The notes under the pieces: generated by a model | What the model saw: the letters and a program-made list of their open reading frames with translations, nothing else | What the model was told of the DNA's origin: nothing | Databases searched by the model: none | Assembly: GCA_001689535.1 (NCBI GenBank) | Contig: LUJP01000072.1 | Coordinates: 3,055-10,511 of the forward strand | Length of the DNA: 7,457 bases | Direction: 5' to 3' | Source: Bacteroidales bacterium M5 | GTDB lineage: Bacteria > Bacteroidota > Bacteroidia > Bacteroidales > Muribaculaceae | Part shown: positions 1 through 6,101 of the stretch, piece after piece | Layout: every line of letters begins with the position of its first letter | How positions within the stretch are numbered: the first letter of the stretch is position 1 | Position numbers and translations under genes: made by a program

Positions 1-88
1 TAAAAACCGAATTACGACACACCCTCTTTCCCCTGCATTAGTATGAAAACAGCTTGGGGATTTTCAGGGTTCCCCTTTTATCTTTCTC

Positions 89-1555
89 TCAGCGTGAGCC
101 GCCGAACAGCCAGATATTCTCTGTGAATAGATAGTTGCCGGCATCGTTGCCCGTGCCGAAGGCTGCAGTCACGTTAGGATTGGATACCACGTCGGAGTTG
201 CCGTAGGGCAAACGCAGAGGCCACTGGTTCTGACCACCCTGGATGTTGCGGGGATTCTTCAGCTTGATGAACTCCTCGCCATGGGCCTTGCAGCGACGCA
301 GGTCGTTGTAAGTCTGAAGCTGCTCGTCGCGGGTCTGTGCAAGATATTTCTGCACCATAACCTCCTTGAGGGTAACGGTTCCGAGAGCAGCAACGTAGTC
401 GGCAGCATCGCCTACATCTTCGCCGGTAGACTCGGCATAGTCCTCAAACGAAGCCTCTACTGCGCTGGCGAATGCGCTTGTTGCATCCTGTCCGGCACGG
501 GCCTGACACTCAGCTATAATGAAATACACTTCCGAAAGGCTGAACAGATGGAGCTTTGCGGCACCGTTTTCAAGCCAGAGAGGATAACCCACGGTTTCTG
601 TCATCTTGGCGAGATCCTCGTCGCCGGCATTGGCATAAGGGATGCCGGTTCCAAACAGATCAGCTGCATACACTGCCAGACGGGGGTCGTTACGCTCGGC
701 CATCAGATCCACCACAGTTCCGTTGGCACCGATATAATAGCGGCTCCAGCTGTAGGCTGTCCAGGGGTTATCGGCGTCCACGCCGTTGAATATGGTGAGT
801 TCTGCTCCATTGAATCCGGCCTGCAGAGCTTCCTCGGCAGCGCTCTTGGCTTTGGCAAGGTTGCCGGAATCACGATAGGAAAGGTTAAGAAGCAGACGCG
901 CTTTCACTGCCTTGGCAAGGCCGAGCCATTTGGCGGGATTGCCTCCGAAGAGCAGATCCTGCTCGCCACAGTTGTTCTCCTTGGCAGCGGCAGCAGCTGT
1001 AAGATCGGTGATGGCCTCGTCTATGCGCGAAAGAAGATCGGTGTAGATTGATTCCTGGGTATCCAGCTTAGGCTGCTCTTTCACGAGGGCCTCGCTGTAG
1101 GGGATATCGCCGTGCATGTCGGTGAGAAGCTCGAAGTTGAGCACCCAGAGCACCTGGCCTATGCCGCGGATATCGCTCTGACCCGCATTGAGGCCGCCCT
1201 CTTCGGTTTTCTGAAGAATCTGGAGGATATTCTCCAGGTTGAGATAAGTGCTGCCCCACTCGTTGTTGAACGTGGTGCTGGCTGCTGTCTCGCCGCGCTG
1301 GCGCAGCTCAGCCTTCATGGCCTGGTTGTTGCCGGTGCCGAAGGTCTGCTCTGTGTAGGAGCTTACATACCAGGCGTAGGCGCCTCCCCAGCTGGAGAAT
1401 CCGGTGCTTACCACGGCATCGGTCACCTGGAATTTGGCGTTGACCACGGATGCCGGCGGATTGGCCTGGTTCTTGTTGATGTCGTCCATCGTATCCTCGG
1501 TACATGATGTCGCCATCAGTCCGAGAAAAGCTATATATAAGAATTTCTTCAACAT
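89..1555 (-). CDS. SusD/RagB-family nutrient-binding outer-membrane lipoprotein (SusD-like_2 type)
   Basis: This is the surface lipoprotein that captures substrate and closes like a lid over a SusC transporter. The 488-residue product starts with a lipoprotein signal peptide: positive MLKK, a hydrophobic stretch, then lipobox LMATSC with the acylated Cys at residue 18. An acidic patch (TEDTMDD) follows, as in surface-exported Bacteroidota lipoproteins. Family landmarks are DMHGDIPYSEAL (about 146-157), the DTQESIYTDLL helix (165-175), the helix KWLGLAKAVKARLLLNLS (209-226), and LSEVYFIIAECQARAG in the C-terminal half. The C-terminus NIWLFGGSR is also typical. Length is normal and the frame is intact. 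It lies 43 bp after the broken susC and should share its transcript. A-rich sequence precedes the ATG, with no Shine-Dalgarno site. The ligand cannot be told from sequence. The family is secure; the exact SusD subfamily is from memory of its motifs. Confidence 0.95.
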   Translation of the reverse strand: MLKKFLYIAFLGLMATSCTEDTMDDINKNQANPPASVVNAKFQVTDAVVSTGFSSWGGAYAWYVSSYTEQTFGTGNNQAMKAELRQRGETAASTTFNNEWGSTYLNLENILQILQKTEEGGLNAGQSDIRGIGQVLWVLNFELLTDMHGDIPYSEALVKEQPKLDTQESIYTDLLSRIDEAITDLTAAAAAKENNCGEQDLLFGGNPAKWLGLAKAVKARLLLNLSYRDSGNLAKAKSAAEEALQAGFNGAELTIFNGVDADNPWTAYSWSRYYIGANGTVVDLMAERNDPRLAVYAADLFGTGIPYANAGDEDLAKMTETVGYPLWLENGAAKLHLFSLSEVYFIIAECQARAGQDATSAFASAVEASFEDYAESTGEDVGDAADYVAALGTVTLKEVMVQKYLAQTRDEQLQTYNDLRRCKAHGEEFIKLKNPRNIQGGQNQWPLRLPYGNSDVVSNPNVTAAFGTGNDAGNYLFTENIWLFGGSR

Positions 1556-1598
1556 TTTTCTATGTTTTAAGATTTGTGTGGATGTGGAGTATTACTGA

Positions 1599-4403
1599 TT
1601 AGAAGGTAACTTTCAGGCCGCCGCCGAATGATGCGGTGTTGGGAATCGAGAAACGCTCGAAATAACCGCCCATATTGCCGTTACCCTGTGAAGCCTCGGG
1701 GTCGAAGTTAGGCATCTTGGCCCATACGAGCACGTTGCGTGCGAAACCAAAGAGATCAACATCGAATTTGCCTGCGATTGTGGGAAGCTTGTAAGTAAGG
1801 GTCACATCGCGGAGTTTGAGGAAGCTCATGTCGTAGATACCGGCTTCGGTGCAGTCGTAATACGACATCCAGTAGTCCTGCTTCGACACCTCGATGGTGT
1901 TGGGCTGGCCTGTGGCCTCGTCGATACCTTCTGCTACCATGGTTCCTTCATGGTAGGGAATGGACTCTTTGGAAGCGCCGAAATAGTTCATAACCATGTT
2001 GGTGCCGTGATACATCTTGCCGCCTTTGTTCCAGCTCCAGGTCGAGGACACGCTCACTCGTTTGTAGCGACCGCCGAGGTTGAAGCCCATTGTGAAGTCG
2101 GGCGAACAGTTTCCGAGGTCTACGCTGCCGGCTGTCTGTTGTGGCAGACCGTCCATAAACAGAAGGTTGCCCTTGTCGTCGCGTTTGAAGGCGTTGCCGT
2201 AGATATTGGGATAGGTGTTTCCTGCCTGTGCACGAATCTGAGGCTCTACGAAGCCGCCGAGCATGATTGACTCAACGCCCTCTGCGAGTTCCACCACCTT
2301 GTTGTGGATCTTGGTGAAGTTGATGCCGAGGTTCAGGTCATAGTCGCGGTGCTGGAGGATGGCCACGTTGATACCGAGCTCATGGCTGGTGGTGCGCATC
2401 TGGCCGGCGTTGGTCACCTTCGATCCGTAGCCGCTCGAATAAGGAATAGGAACAGAGAATATCTGGTCGGTCACGTTCTGGTAGGCGAATGTATATTCGA
2501 AGCGTACGCGGTCCTTGAACAGACGGAGATCGGCACCCACTTCCACGTTTTCGGTATTCTGGGGCTTCAGGTTGGGGTCATACATCGCGCTTGAGGGAAT
2601 GTATGACGACACACCTTTCATAGGATAGGTAATAGGAGTGTACTGATACATACCGCCTCCGTAAGAGGGAACGGCATAATAAGTATCATAGAACGTACCT
2701 GCCTGGCCCACCTGGGCGTAGCTCGTGCGGAGCTTACCGAAGCTGAGGATGTCGTTGCCCTTGAGAGCTTCAAGTTCGGTGAATACCCAGCCTAACGATA
2801 CGGAAGGATAGAAGAACGAGCGGTTCTTGCGGGGCATGGTCGACACGTAGTCGTTACGTCCGGTGACGGTGAGGAAGAGCATCTGCTTCCATGAGAGACC
2901 GGCGCTGCCGAAGAAGCCCACGGTGCGGCTCTTGCGGTTGTATTCGCTCGAGCTGTAGGAAGTGGCGTTGGCTATCACGGGGAAGCCGTAGAAGTTGAAG
3001 TTGGAGCCGTAGTAATCCCACCAGCGTGAGTTGTCCTGGTTGATTTCGTTACCGAGCATCACGTCGAGATCCCAGTCATCGCCGAATTTGGCGTTAAAAT
3101 TGATGGTGAACAGGTTGTTGAACACATTACGCTGAACGCCGAAGTTCTCGATATCGCCTTTGGCCTGACCTGCGGAGCCCACTTCCTCCACGTTGGAGTT
3201 GTTGGTGGTGTACATGTCAAGACCGGCCTGCTCGCGGAACCAGAGGTCGAGGTTGTCACCCCAGTCGATGGTAGGATGATATTCCACAAACGCATTGCCG
3301 AAGAAGCGGTTGGTATGCTGGTTGTAGGAGTTGTTTTTCGACCACCAGTAGGGGTTGTTGAAGCTGGTGGAGCGGAAAGAGATCTGCTGGGTGGGATCGC
3401 CGGGAACATTGCAGGGAATACCTTTGAGGTCATACTCTGCAGGAGCCGAATAAACCACGTTCATGATACCGGAGTTGGCACCCGGAGCCGATTTGATTTT
3501 CGTCGAGCTGTAGTTTCCGGAGAAACCGGTCTTCCATTCCTTGTTGATGGTCCAGTCCACGAGACCGCGTGCGCCCCAGCGCTTCATGCCTGTAGATGGG
3601 ATAATACCGTCCTGATAGGAGTTGCTCACACCGAAAGAATAGCTGGCACGCTCGGTGCGCTGGCTTATGTTGAAGTTGGCGTTTTCGGTGAAACCGGTGT
3701 TGAAGAAGTCGCCAACGTTATCGTAGATCTCAGGAGTGGTCCAGCCGTCCAGACCTCCAAGTTCACGTTTGGGGTTGTAATACATTCCGGGGTGTCCCTG
3801 GCTGTTGCCACCATACTTGGGATCGTCGGCAAGGTCGGCGATTTTCGGACCCCAGGTCATCGAGCTGGAGGGATTGTAGGCGCTGATGCCGTTGCCCTGT
3901 GCATAGATGGTCTGGCGCTCAAACTTACGCGAAACGCGTTCGGCCGAAAGGTTGGTTGAGATGGTGATCGTCGGGCGGTTGGAATTGAATTTGCCACGCT
4001 TGGTTGTGATCACGATCACACCGTTGGATGCACGGATACCGTACAGGGCCGAAGCTGCCTGACCTTTGAGCACGTTGATGCTCTCGATATCCTCGGGGTT
4101 GATGTCGATGGATCGGTCGGCGAGGTTGGCGCCTGTCACAGAGTTTCCTGTGCCGTAGTCGGGAGTTGACTCAACGGGCATGCCGTCAACTACATAAAGA
4201 GGCTGGTTGTTGCCGTTGAACGAACGCGCGCCGCGGATTACAATCTGGCTCGAAGCACCGGGAGCACCCGACGATGGACGGATGTCAACGCCGGTGAGCT
4301 TGCCCTGCATGGCGCTTGCCAGAGAGGTGGTACCGTCGGTGTTCAAGTCCTCTGCCTTGAGATCCTGCACGGCATAGCCCAGTCCCTTGCGCTCTTTCTT
4401 CAT
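1599..4403 (-). CDS. SusC/RagA-family TonB-dependent receptor, plug and beta-barrel part (lacks signal peptide)
   Basis: This open frame holds the transporter body. From its first ATG it gives 934 residues; the homologous reading extends upstream to about 4439. The plug domain is at about 20-140: LASAMQGKLTGVDIRPSSG, IVIRGARSFNGNNQPLYVVD, INVLKGQAASALYG and NGVIVITTKRG. The rest is barrel, rich in alternating aromatic strands and ending FGGGLKVTF, with the C-terminal Phe used for barrel assembly. Family role: import of a ligand captured by SusD, driven by TonB. Starting at ATG 4403 it would have no signal peptide, no N-terminal domain and no DEVVVTAFG segment, so it could not reach the outer membrane. 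No other frameshift or stop is seen over its 2.8 kb, which suggests a recent lesion. Confidence 0.88.
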   Translation of the reverse strand: MKKERKGLGYAVQDLKAEDLNTDGTTSLASAMQGKLTGVDIRPSSGAPGASSQIVIRGARSFNGNNQPLYVVDGMPVESTPDYGTGNSVTGANLADRSIDINPEDIESINVLKGQAASALYGIRASNGVIVITTKRGKFNSNRPTITISTNLSAERVSRKFERQTIYAQGNGISAYNPSSSMTWGPKIADLADDPKYGGNSQGHPGMYYNPKRELGGLDGWTTPEIYDNVGDFFNTGFTENANFNISQRTERASYSFGVSNSYQDGIIPSTGMKRWGARGLVDWTINKEWKTGFSGNYSSTKIKSAPGANSGIMNVVYSAPAEYDLKGIPCNVPGDPTQQISFRSTSFNNPYWWSKNNSYNQHTNRFFGNAFVEYHPTIDWGDNLDLWFREQAGLDMYTTNNSNVEEVGSAGQAKGDIENFGVQRNVFNNLFTINFNAKFGDDWDLDVMLGNEINQDNSRWWDYYGSNFNFYGFPVIANATSYSSSEYNRKSRTVGFFGSAGLSWKQMLFLTVTGRNDYVSTMPRKNRSFFYPSVSLGWVFTELEALKGNDILSFGKLRTSYAQVGQAGTFYDTYYAVPSYGGGMYQYTPITYPMKGVSSYIPSSAMYDPNLKPQNTENVEVGADLRLFKDRVRFEYTFAYQNVTDQIFSVPIPYSSGYGSKVTNAGQMRTTSHELGINVAILQHRDYDLNLGINFTKIHNKVVELAEGVESIMLGGFVEPQIRAQAGNTYPNIYGNAFKRDDKGNLLFMDGLPQQTAGSVDLGNCSPDFTMGFNLGGRYKRVSVSSTWSWNKGGKMYHGTNMVMNYFGASKESIPYHEGTMVAEGIDEATGQPNTIEVSKQDYWMSYYDCTEAGIYDMSFLKLRDVTLTYKLPTIAGKFDVDLFGFARNVLVWAKMPNFDPEASQGNGNMGGYFERFSIPNTASFGGGLKVTF

Positions 4404-4735
4404 ACCGAATGCCGTGACAACAACCTCATCGAGGGTGTTGTCACGGCATTGCTGAGCTTTATCAGCATGGGGGCATCGGTAATTTCAACTTCGCGGGTCA
4501 CCATTCCCACGTAGCTCACACGAATCGTTTTTACCGTTCTGGGAACACGGAGTGTAAACTGGCCATCAGTGTTGGTGATGACACCCGTGGTTCCTGACGC
4601 AGGCATCACGGTGGCACCGATCAGAGGCTCATTATCGCCTTCGTAGACCACAGTGCCTGTTACCGTGCGCTGGTTCTGGGCTATGGCGCCCAAAACAAAC
4701 ATCACTGACAAAAGTACTAAATACAGTCTTTTCAT
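4400..4735 (-). CDS. N-terminal fragment of SusC: signal peptide and carboxypeptidase-regulatory-like domain
   Basis: This 111-residue product carries a signal peptide (residues 1-19, cleavage after AIA, leaving a mature N-terminal Gln). A beta-sandwich carboxypeptidase-regulatory-like domain (PF13715 type) follows at about 23-94, with marks RTVTGTVVYEGDNEPLIGAT, ITNTDGQFTLRV and IRVSYVGM. This is the periplasmic domain found before the plug in most SusC proteins. Homology ends at about residue T100. The last 11 residues (PSMRLLSRHSV) are out-of-frame reading of the conserved DEVVVTAFG-coding stretch. If made, it would be a small exported periplasmic domain with no barrel. The stop overlaps the ATG of the downstream frame as ATGA. 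I read it as the amputated 5' part of susC, not as a separate gene. Confidence 0.85.
   Translation of the reverse strand: MKRLYLVLLSVMFVLGAIAQNQRTVTGTVVYEGDNEPLIGATVMPASGTTGVITNTDGQFTLRVPRTVKTIRVSYVGMVTREVEITDAPMLIKLSNAVTTPSMRLLSRHSV
4408..4450. repeat. Near-perfect 43-bp palindrome at the susC frameshift
   Basis: Arms AATGCCGTGACAACA (4408-4422) and TGTTGTCACGGCATT (4436-4450) are exact reverse complements over 15 bp. Inside them, after one mismatch (A4423/G4435), CCTC (4424-4427) and GAGG (4431-4434) pair around a 3-nt loop ATC. One arm codes for the conserved VVVTAF of SusC. The other lies exactly where the reading frame is lost. An mRNA hairpin of 15 plus 4 pairs is expected. Confidence 0.95.
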
Positions 4736-4765
4736 ACCTATTGTGTAAATTAATAATTGGTTTTT

Positions 4766-4780
4766 GTGGCATTTTGCCAC
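4766..4780 (-). other. Small hairpin in the susC leader
   Basis: GTGGCA (4766-4771) and TGCCAC (4775-4780) are a perfect 6-bp inverted repeat around a 3-nt loop. It would sit in the predicted 5' leader, about 31 nt before the susC ATG. On the minus strand it is followed by A-rich, not T-rich, sequence, so it is not a terminator. Any effect on translation or RNA stability is speculation. Confidence 0.4.
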
Positions 4781-4820
4781 GTATTGTGATTACTATGTGT
4801 CTATGTGTAACTTGAAGTCT

Positions 4821-4828
4821 CAAATTTA
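4821..4828 (-). promoter_or_regulatory. Candidate -7 element of the susC-susD promoter
   Basis: The minus strand reads TAAATTTG, a full match to the Bacteroides -7 consensus TAnnTTTG, 86 bp upstream of the susC ATG. No good TTTG -33 element sits 19-21 bp upstream, so the promoter may be weak or activator-dependent. Transcription would start near 4817, giving a leader of about 80 nt. Confidence 0.5.
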
Positions 4829-4886
4829 TAGCAATTTTTTAATATAACCATGAATACCCCCATTTTTAACACCAATTAACATAATT

Positions 4887-4922
4887 AACCGTTAAAACAC
4901 CTATCAACCGTTAAATTTAACG
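4887..4922. promoter_or_regulatory. Candidate operator upstream of susC: direct repeats and a 14-bp palindrome
   Basis: AACCGTTAAA occurs at 4887-4896 and again at 4906-4915, 19 bp apart, close to two helical turns. The second copy runs into a perfect 14-bp palindrome CGTTAAATTTAACG (4909-4922). AATTAAC also occurs twice just beside it (4874-4880, 4883-4889). The cluster is about 60-95 bp upstream of the susC -7 element, where an activator could bind. No regulator gene is in the window, so the protein is unknown. AT-rich intergenic DNA makes chance repeats more likely. Confidence 0.35.
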
Positions 4923-5010
4923 CTTTCTATTCACACTTTTTCAGCAATCCAACCCATTTCGCCCCTCCTTTTTCATAATCATTCACACTCCCGCAGCCCC
5001 AATAATAGTT

Positions 5011-5046
5011 AAAAGGGATGCATTCCGGCAATCCGGAATGCACCCC
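5011..5046 (-). terminator. Rho-independent terminator of the hydrolase gene
   Basis: On the minus strand a stem of GGGG-TGCATTCCGG pairs with CCGGAATGCA-CCC around loop ATTG. It has 10 perfect pairs (5019-5028 / 5033-5042), one mismatch, then 3 G-C pairs (5015-5017 / 5044-5046). TTTT follows at 5014-5011. It begins 26 bp after the stop codon at 5072. Confidence 0.85.
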
Positions 5047-5071
5047 ACTCATAATCCTTGATTATTCTCCC

Positions 5072-5998
5072 TCAGAACTCCACTGCGATCATCACCGGGA
5101 AGTGGTCGCTGGGTGTGCGGGCGCGGTAGCCTTTGATTTCGACCTCGCTCGGAGCATCGACAGTCTCCATGTCTACCGGAGCGTCGTGGGTGCGGTAGGT
5201 ATCTGTGAGCACGCCGTAACGTTTCACCTTCACCTGCGGCGACACGAATATATGGTCTATGCGGCTGTCGGTATATCCGGTGGTGTAATAGCTGTTAAAA
5301 GTGCCGTTGGGGGCATACACAAGGTCAGCCACATTATAGGAGTCGGCAAGCACGCCCGAATTGGCAAGCTCTTTATACGACCCGTGAGTCTGGTCAACGT
5401 TGAAGTCGCCGGTGAGGAACGTGGGGAGCTCGCTACCGAATTCCTTCATCTTTTTCTGCACGAGTTTGGCGCTTTCCACACGCGCAGTCTTACCTACGTG
5501 ATCCATGTGGAGGTTGAAGAAGAGGAATTCGCGTCCCGAAGGTTTGTGGCGGAATTTACCCCAGGTGCAGATGCGGTTGCAGACGGCGTCCCAGCCAAGG
5601 CCCGGACGGTCGGGAGTTTCCGAGAGCCAGAAATCTCCATGGTCCACCACCTCAAAAAGATCCGTACGGTAGAATATCGCCGAATGCTCCCCTTCTTCCT
5701 TGCCGTCGTCGCGGCCTATGCCTATATAGTCATAGCCGGGAAGTTCGGCCTTCAGCTCCTCAAGCTGGCTCTTGAATCCCTCCTGGGTGCCGAATATCTC
5801 GAAACCATGAAACCGGATGAGCTTTGCCAACACAGGATAGCGGCGTCCCCAGCCATCGCCCTGCACGGAATCCTGATGGTTTTTCTGACGGAGATTATAC
5901 GAAGCCACATTTATATCGACATCGGCGGCATAGGCGCCTGCTGTTATGCCCACAGCCAGCACCGCAGACAATAAAACTTTTGATAGATTGTGAAGCAT
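5072..5998 (-). CDS. Secreted endonuclease/exonuclease/phosphatase (EEP) family hydrolase
   Basis: The 308-residue protein has a signal peptide (1-24, MLHNLSKVLLS...AYA, then ADV) followed by a full EEP domain (PF03372), the metal-dependent DNase I/exonuclease III/phosphatase fold. Expected motifs appear in order: SYNLR with metal ligand N35, GTQE with E73, NLHMDH with H164, TGDFNVD with D198 and N200, SRIDHIF with D248/H249, and TPSDHFP with D298 and general-base H299. All catalytic positions are present, so it should be active in the periplasm or outside the cell. The start at 5998 is preferred because an in-frame ATG at 6049 would add 17 polar residues before the signal peptide. The substrate is unknown: a phosphodiester, sugar phosphate or nucleic acid are all possible in this family. 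It has its own terminator, so it is not in the susC operon. It diverges from the maturase gene. Confidence 0.93.
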   Translation of the reverse strand: MLHNLSKVLLSAVLAVGITAGAYAADVDINVASYNLRQKNHQDSVQGDGWGRRYPVLAKLIRFHGFEIFGTQEGFKSQLEELKAELPGYDYIGIGRDDGKEEGEHSAIFYRTDLFEVVDHGDFWLSETPDRPGLGWDAVCNRICTWGKFRHKPSGREFLFFNLHMDHVGKTARVESAKLVQKKMKEFGSELPTFLTGDFNVDQTHGSYKELANSGVLADSYNVADLVYAPNGTFNSYYTTGYTDSRIDHIFVSPQVKVKRYGVLTDTYRTHDAPVDMETVDAPSEVEIKGYRARTPSDHFPVMIAVEF

Positions 5999-6036
5999 AT
6001 CTGATATTGTTTGGTTTATTGTAGTTTGATACTCCA

Positions 6037-6044
6037 CAAATTTA
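6037..6044 (-). promoter_or_regulatory. Candidate -7 element of the hydrolase promoter
   Basis: The minus strand reads TAAATTTG, identical to the element before susC and matching TAnnTTTG. A TTTG lies upstream (6072-6069 on the minus strand), but the spacer is 24 bp, longer than the usual 19-21. The expected transcription start is near 6033, giving a leader of about 35 nt. Confidence 0.5.
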
Positions 6045-6062
6045 ACCATTTATTTCCAATGA

Positions 6063-6094
6063 TTTGCACAAAACCGCCCTCAGTGTTAATTTTG
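6063..6094 (+). promoter_or_regulatory. Bacteroides-type promoter of the sulfatase-maturase gene
   Basis: TTTG (6063-6066) and TAATTTTG (6087-6094) match the -33 and -7 consensus (TTTG, TAnnTTTG) with an ideal 20-bp spacer. The -7 element ends only 7 bp before the ATG at 6102, so transcription should start at about 6098-6102. The -33 regions of this and the divergent hydrolase promoter nearly touch (TTTGCACAAA, 6063-6072). Confidence 0.7.
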
Positions 6095-6101
6095 TAATGA
6101 C

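Larger units (their letters stand above)
1599..4735 (-). pseudogene. susC-like SusC/RagA TonB-linked outer-membrane transporter gene, broken by one frameshift
   Basis: This entry joins two open frames that together make one normal SusC: signal peptide, carboxypeptidase-regulatory-like domain, conserved LDEVVVTAFG segment, plug and 22-strand-type barrel. The start is the ATG at 4735 (MKRLYLVLLS...), which begins a clean signal peptide. The upstream in-frame ATG at 4780 would put 15 polar residues in front of it. The first frame stops at 4400-4402. The second resumes the homology from codon AAC at 4439-4437 (N-T-L-D-E-V-V-V). Deleting two bases (for example CA at 4440-4439) gives a 1044-residue protein with the usual six residues between the end of the N-terminal domain and LDE. 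The break lies in a perfect inverted repeat. No canonical -1 slippery heptamer is visible in the overlap, so programmed frameshifting is not supported. An assembly or sequencing error cannot be excluded. Confidence 0.82.
4736..5071. other. Intergenic region between the hydrolase and susC (336 bp)
   Basis: There is no coding signal on either strand. From right to left it holds the hydrolase terminator (5046-5011), an AT-rich stretch with the candidate operator (4922-4874), the susC -7 element (4828-4821), a tandem 8-bp repeat CTATGTGT (4793-4808) and the leader hairpin (4780-4766). The terminator shows that susC-susD is a transcription unit separate from the hydrolase. Confidence 0.8.

Noticed and set aside
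56..75. Possible terminator after susD: GGGGA and TCCCC arms
   Set aside because: Only 5 pairs with a 10-nt loop and no clear T-run on the minus strand. The operon may continue past position 1.
281..1051. Plus-strand open frame of 256 codons inside susD
   Set aside because: It lies antisense to an intact SusD-family gene, with no recognisable domain or start signal. It is explained by codon bias.
3276..3959. Plus-strand open frame of 227 codons inside susC
   Set aside because: It lies antisense to the SusC plug and barrel, with no domain and low-complexity Val/Gly-rich translation.
4400..4450. Programmed -1 ribosomal frameshifting to make full-length SusC
   Set aside because: A -1 shift would be needed and a hairpin is present, but no X-XXY-YYZ slippery heptamer is visible in the overlap, and programmed frameshifting is not known to me for SusC genes.
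4408..4450. Phase-variable inversion switching susC on and off
   Set aside because: Inverting the 13-bp spacer between the arms leaves the length, and therefore the frame, unchanged, so it could not restore the gene. No recombinase gene is in the window.
4793..4808. Tandem CTATGTGT repeat in the susC leader
   Set aside because: Two copies of 8 bp in low-complexity DNA; too short to claim a function.
5018..5974. Long plus-strand open frame of 318 codons opposite the EEP hydrolase
   Set aside because: It is a shadow: the minus strand holds a complete EEP domain with signal peptide and all catalytic motifs. The plus frame has no recognisable domain, and its start lies inside the terminator hairpin.
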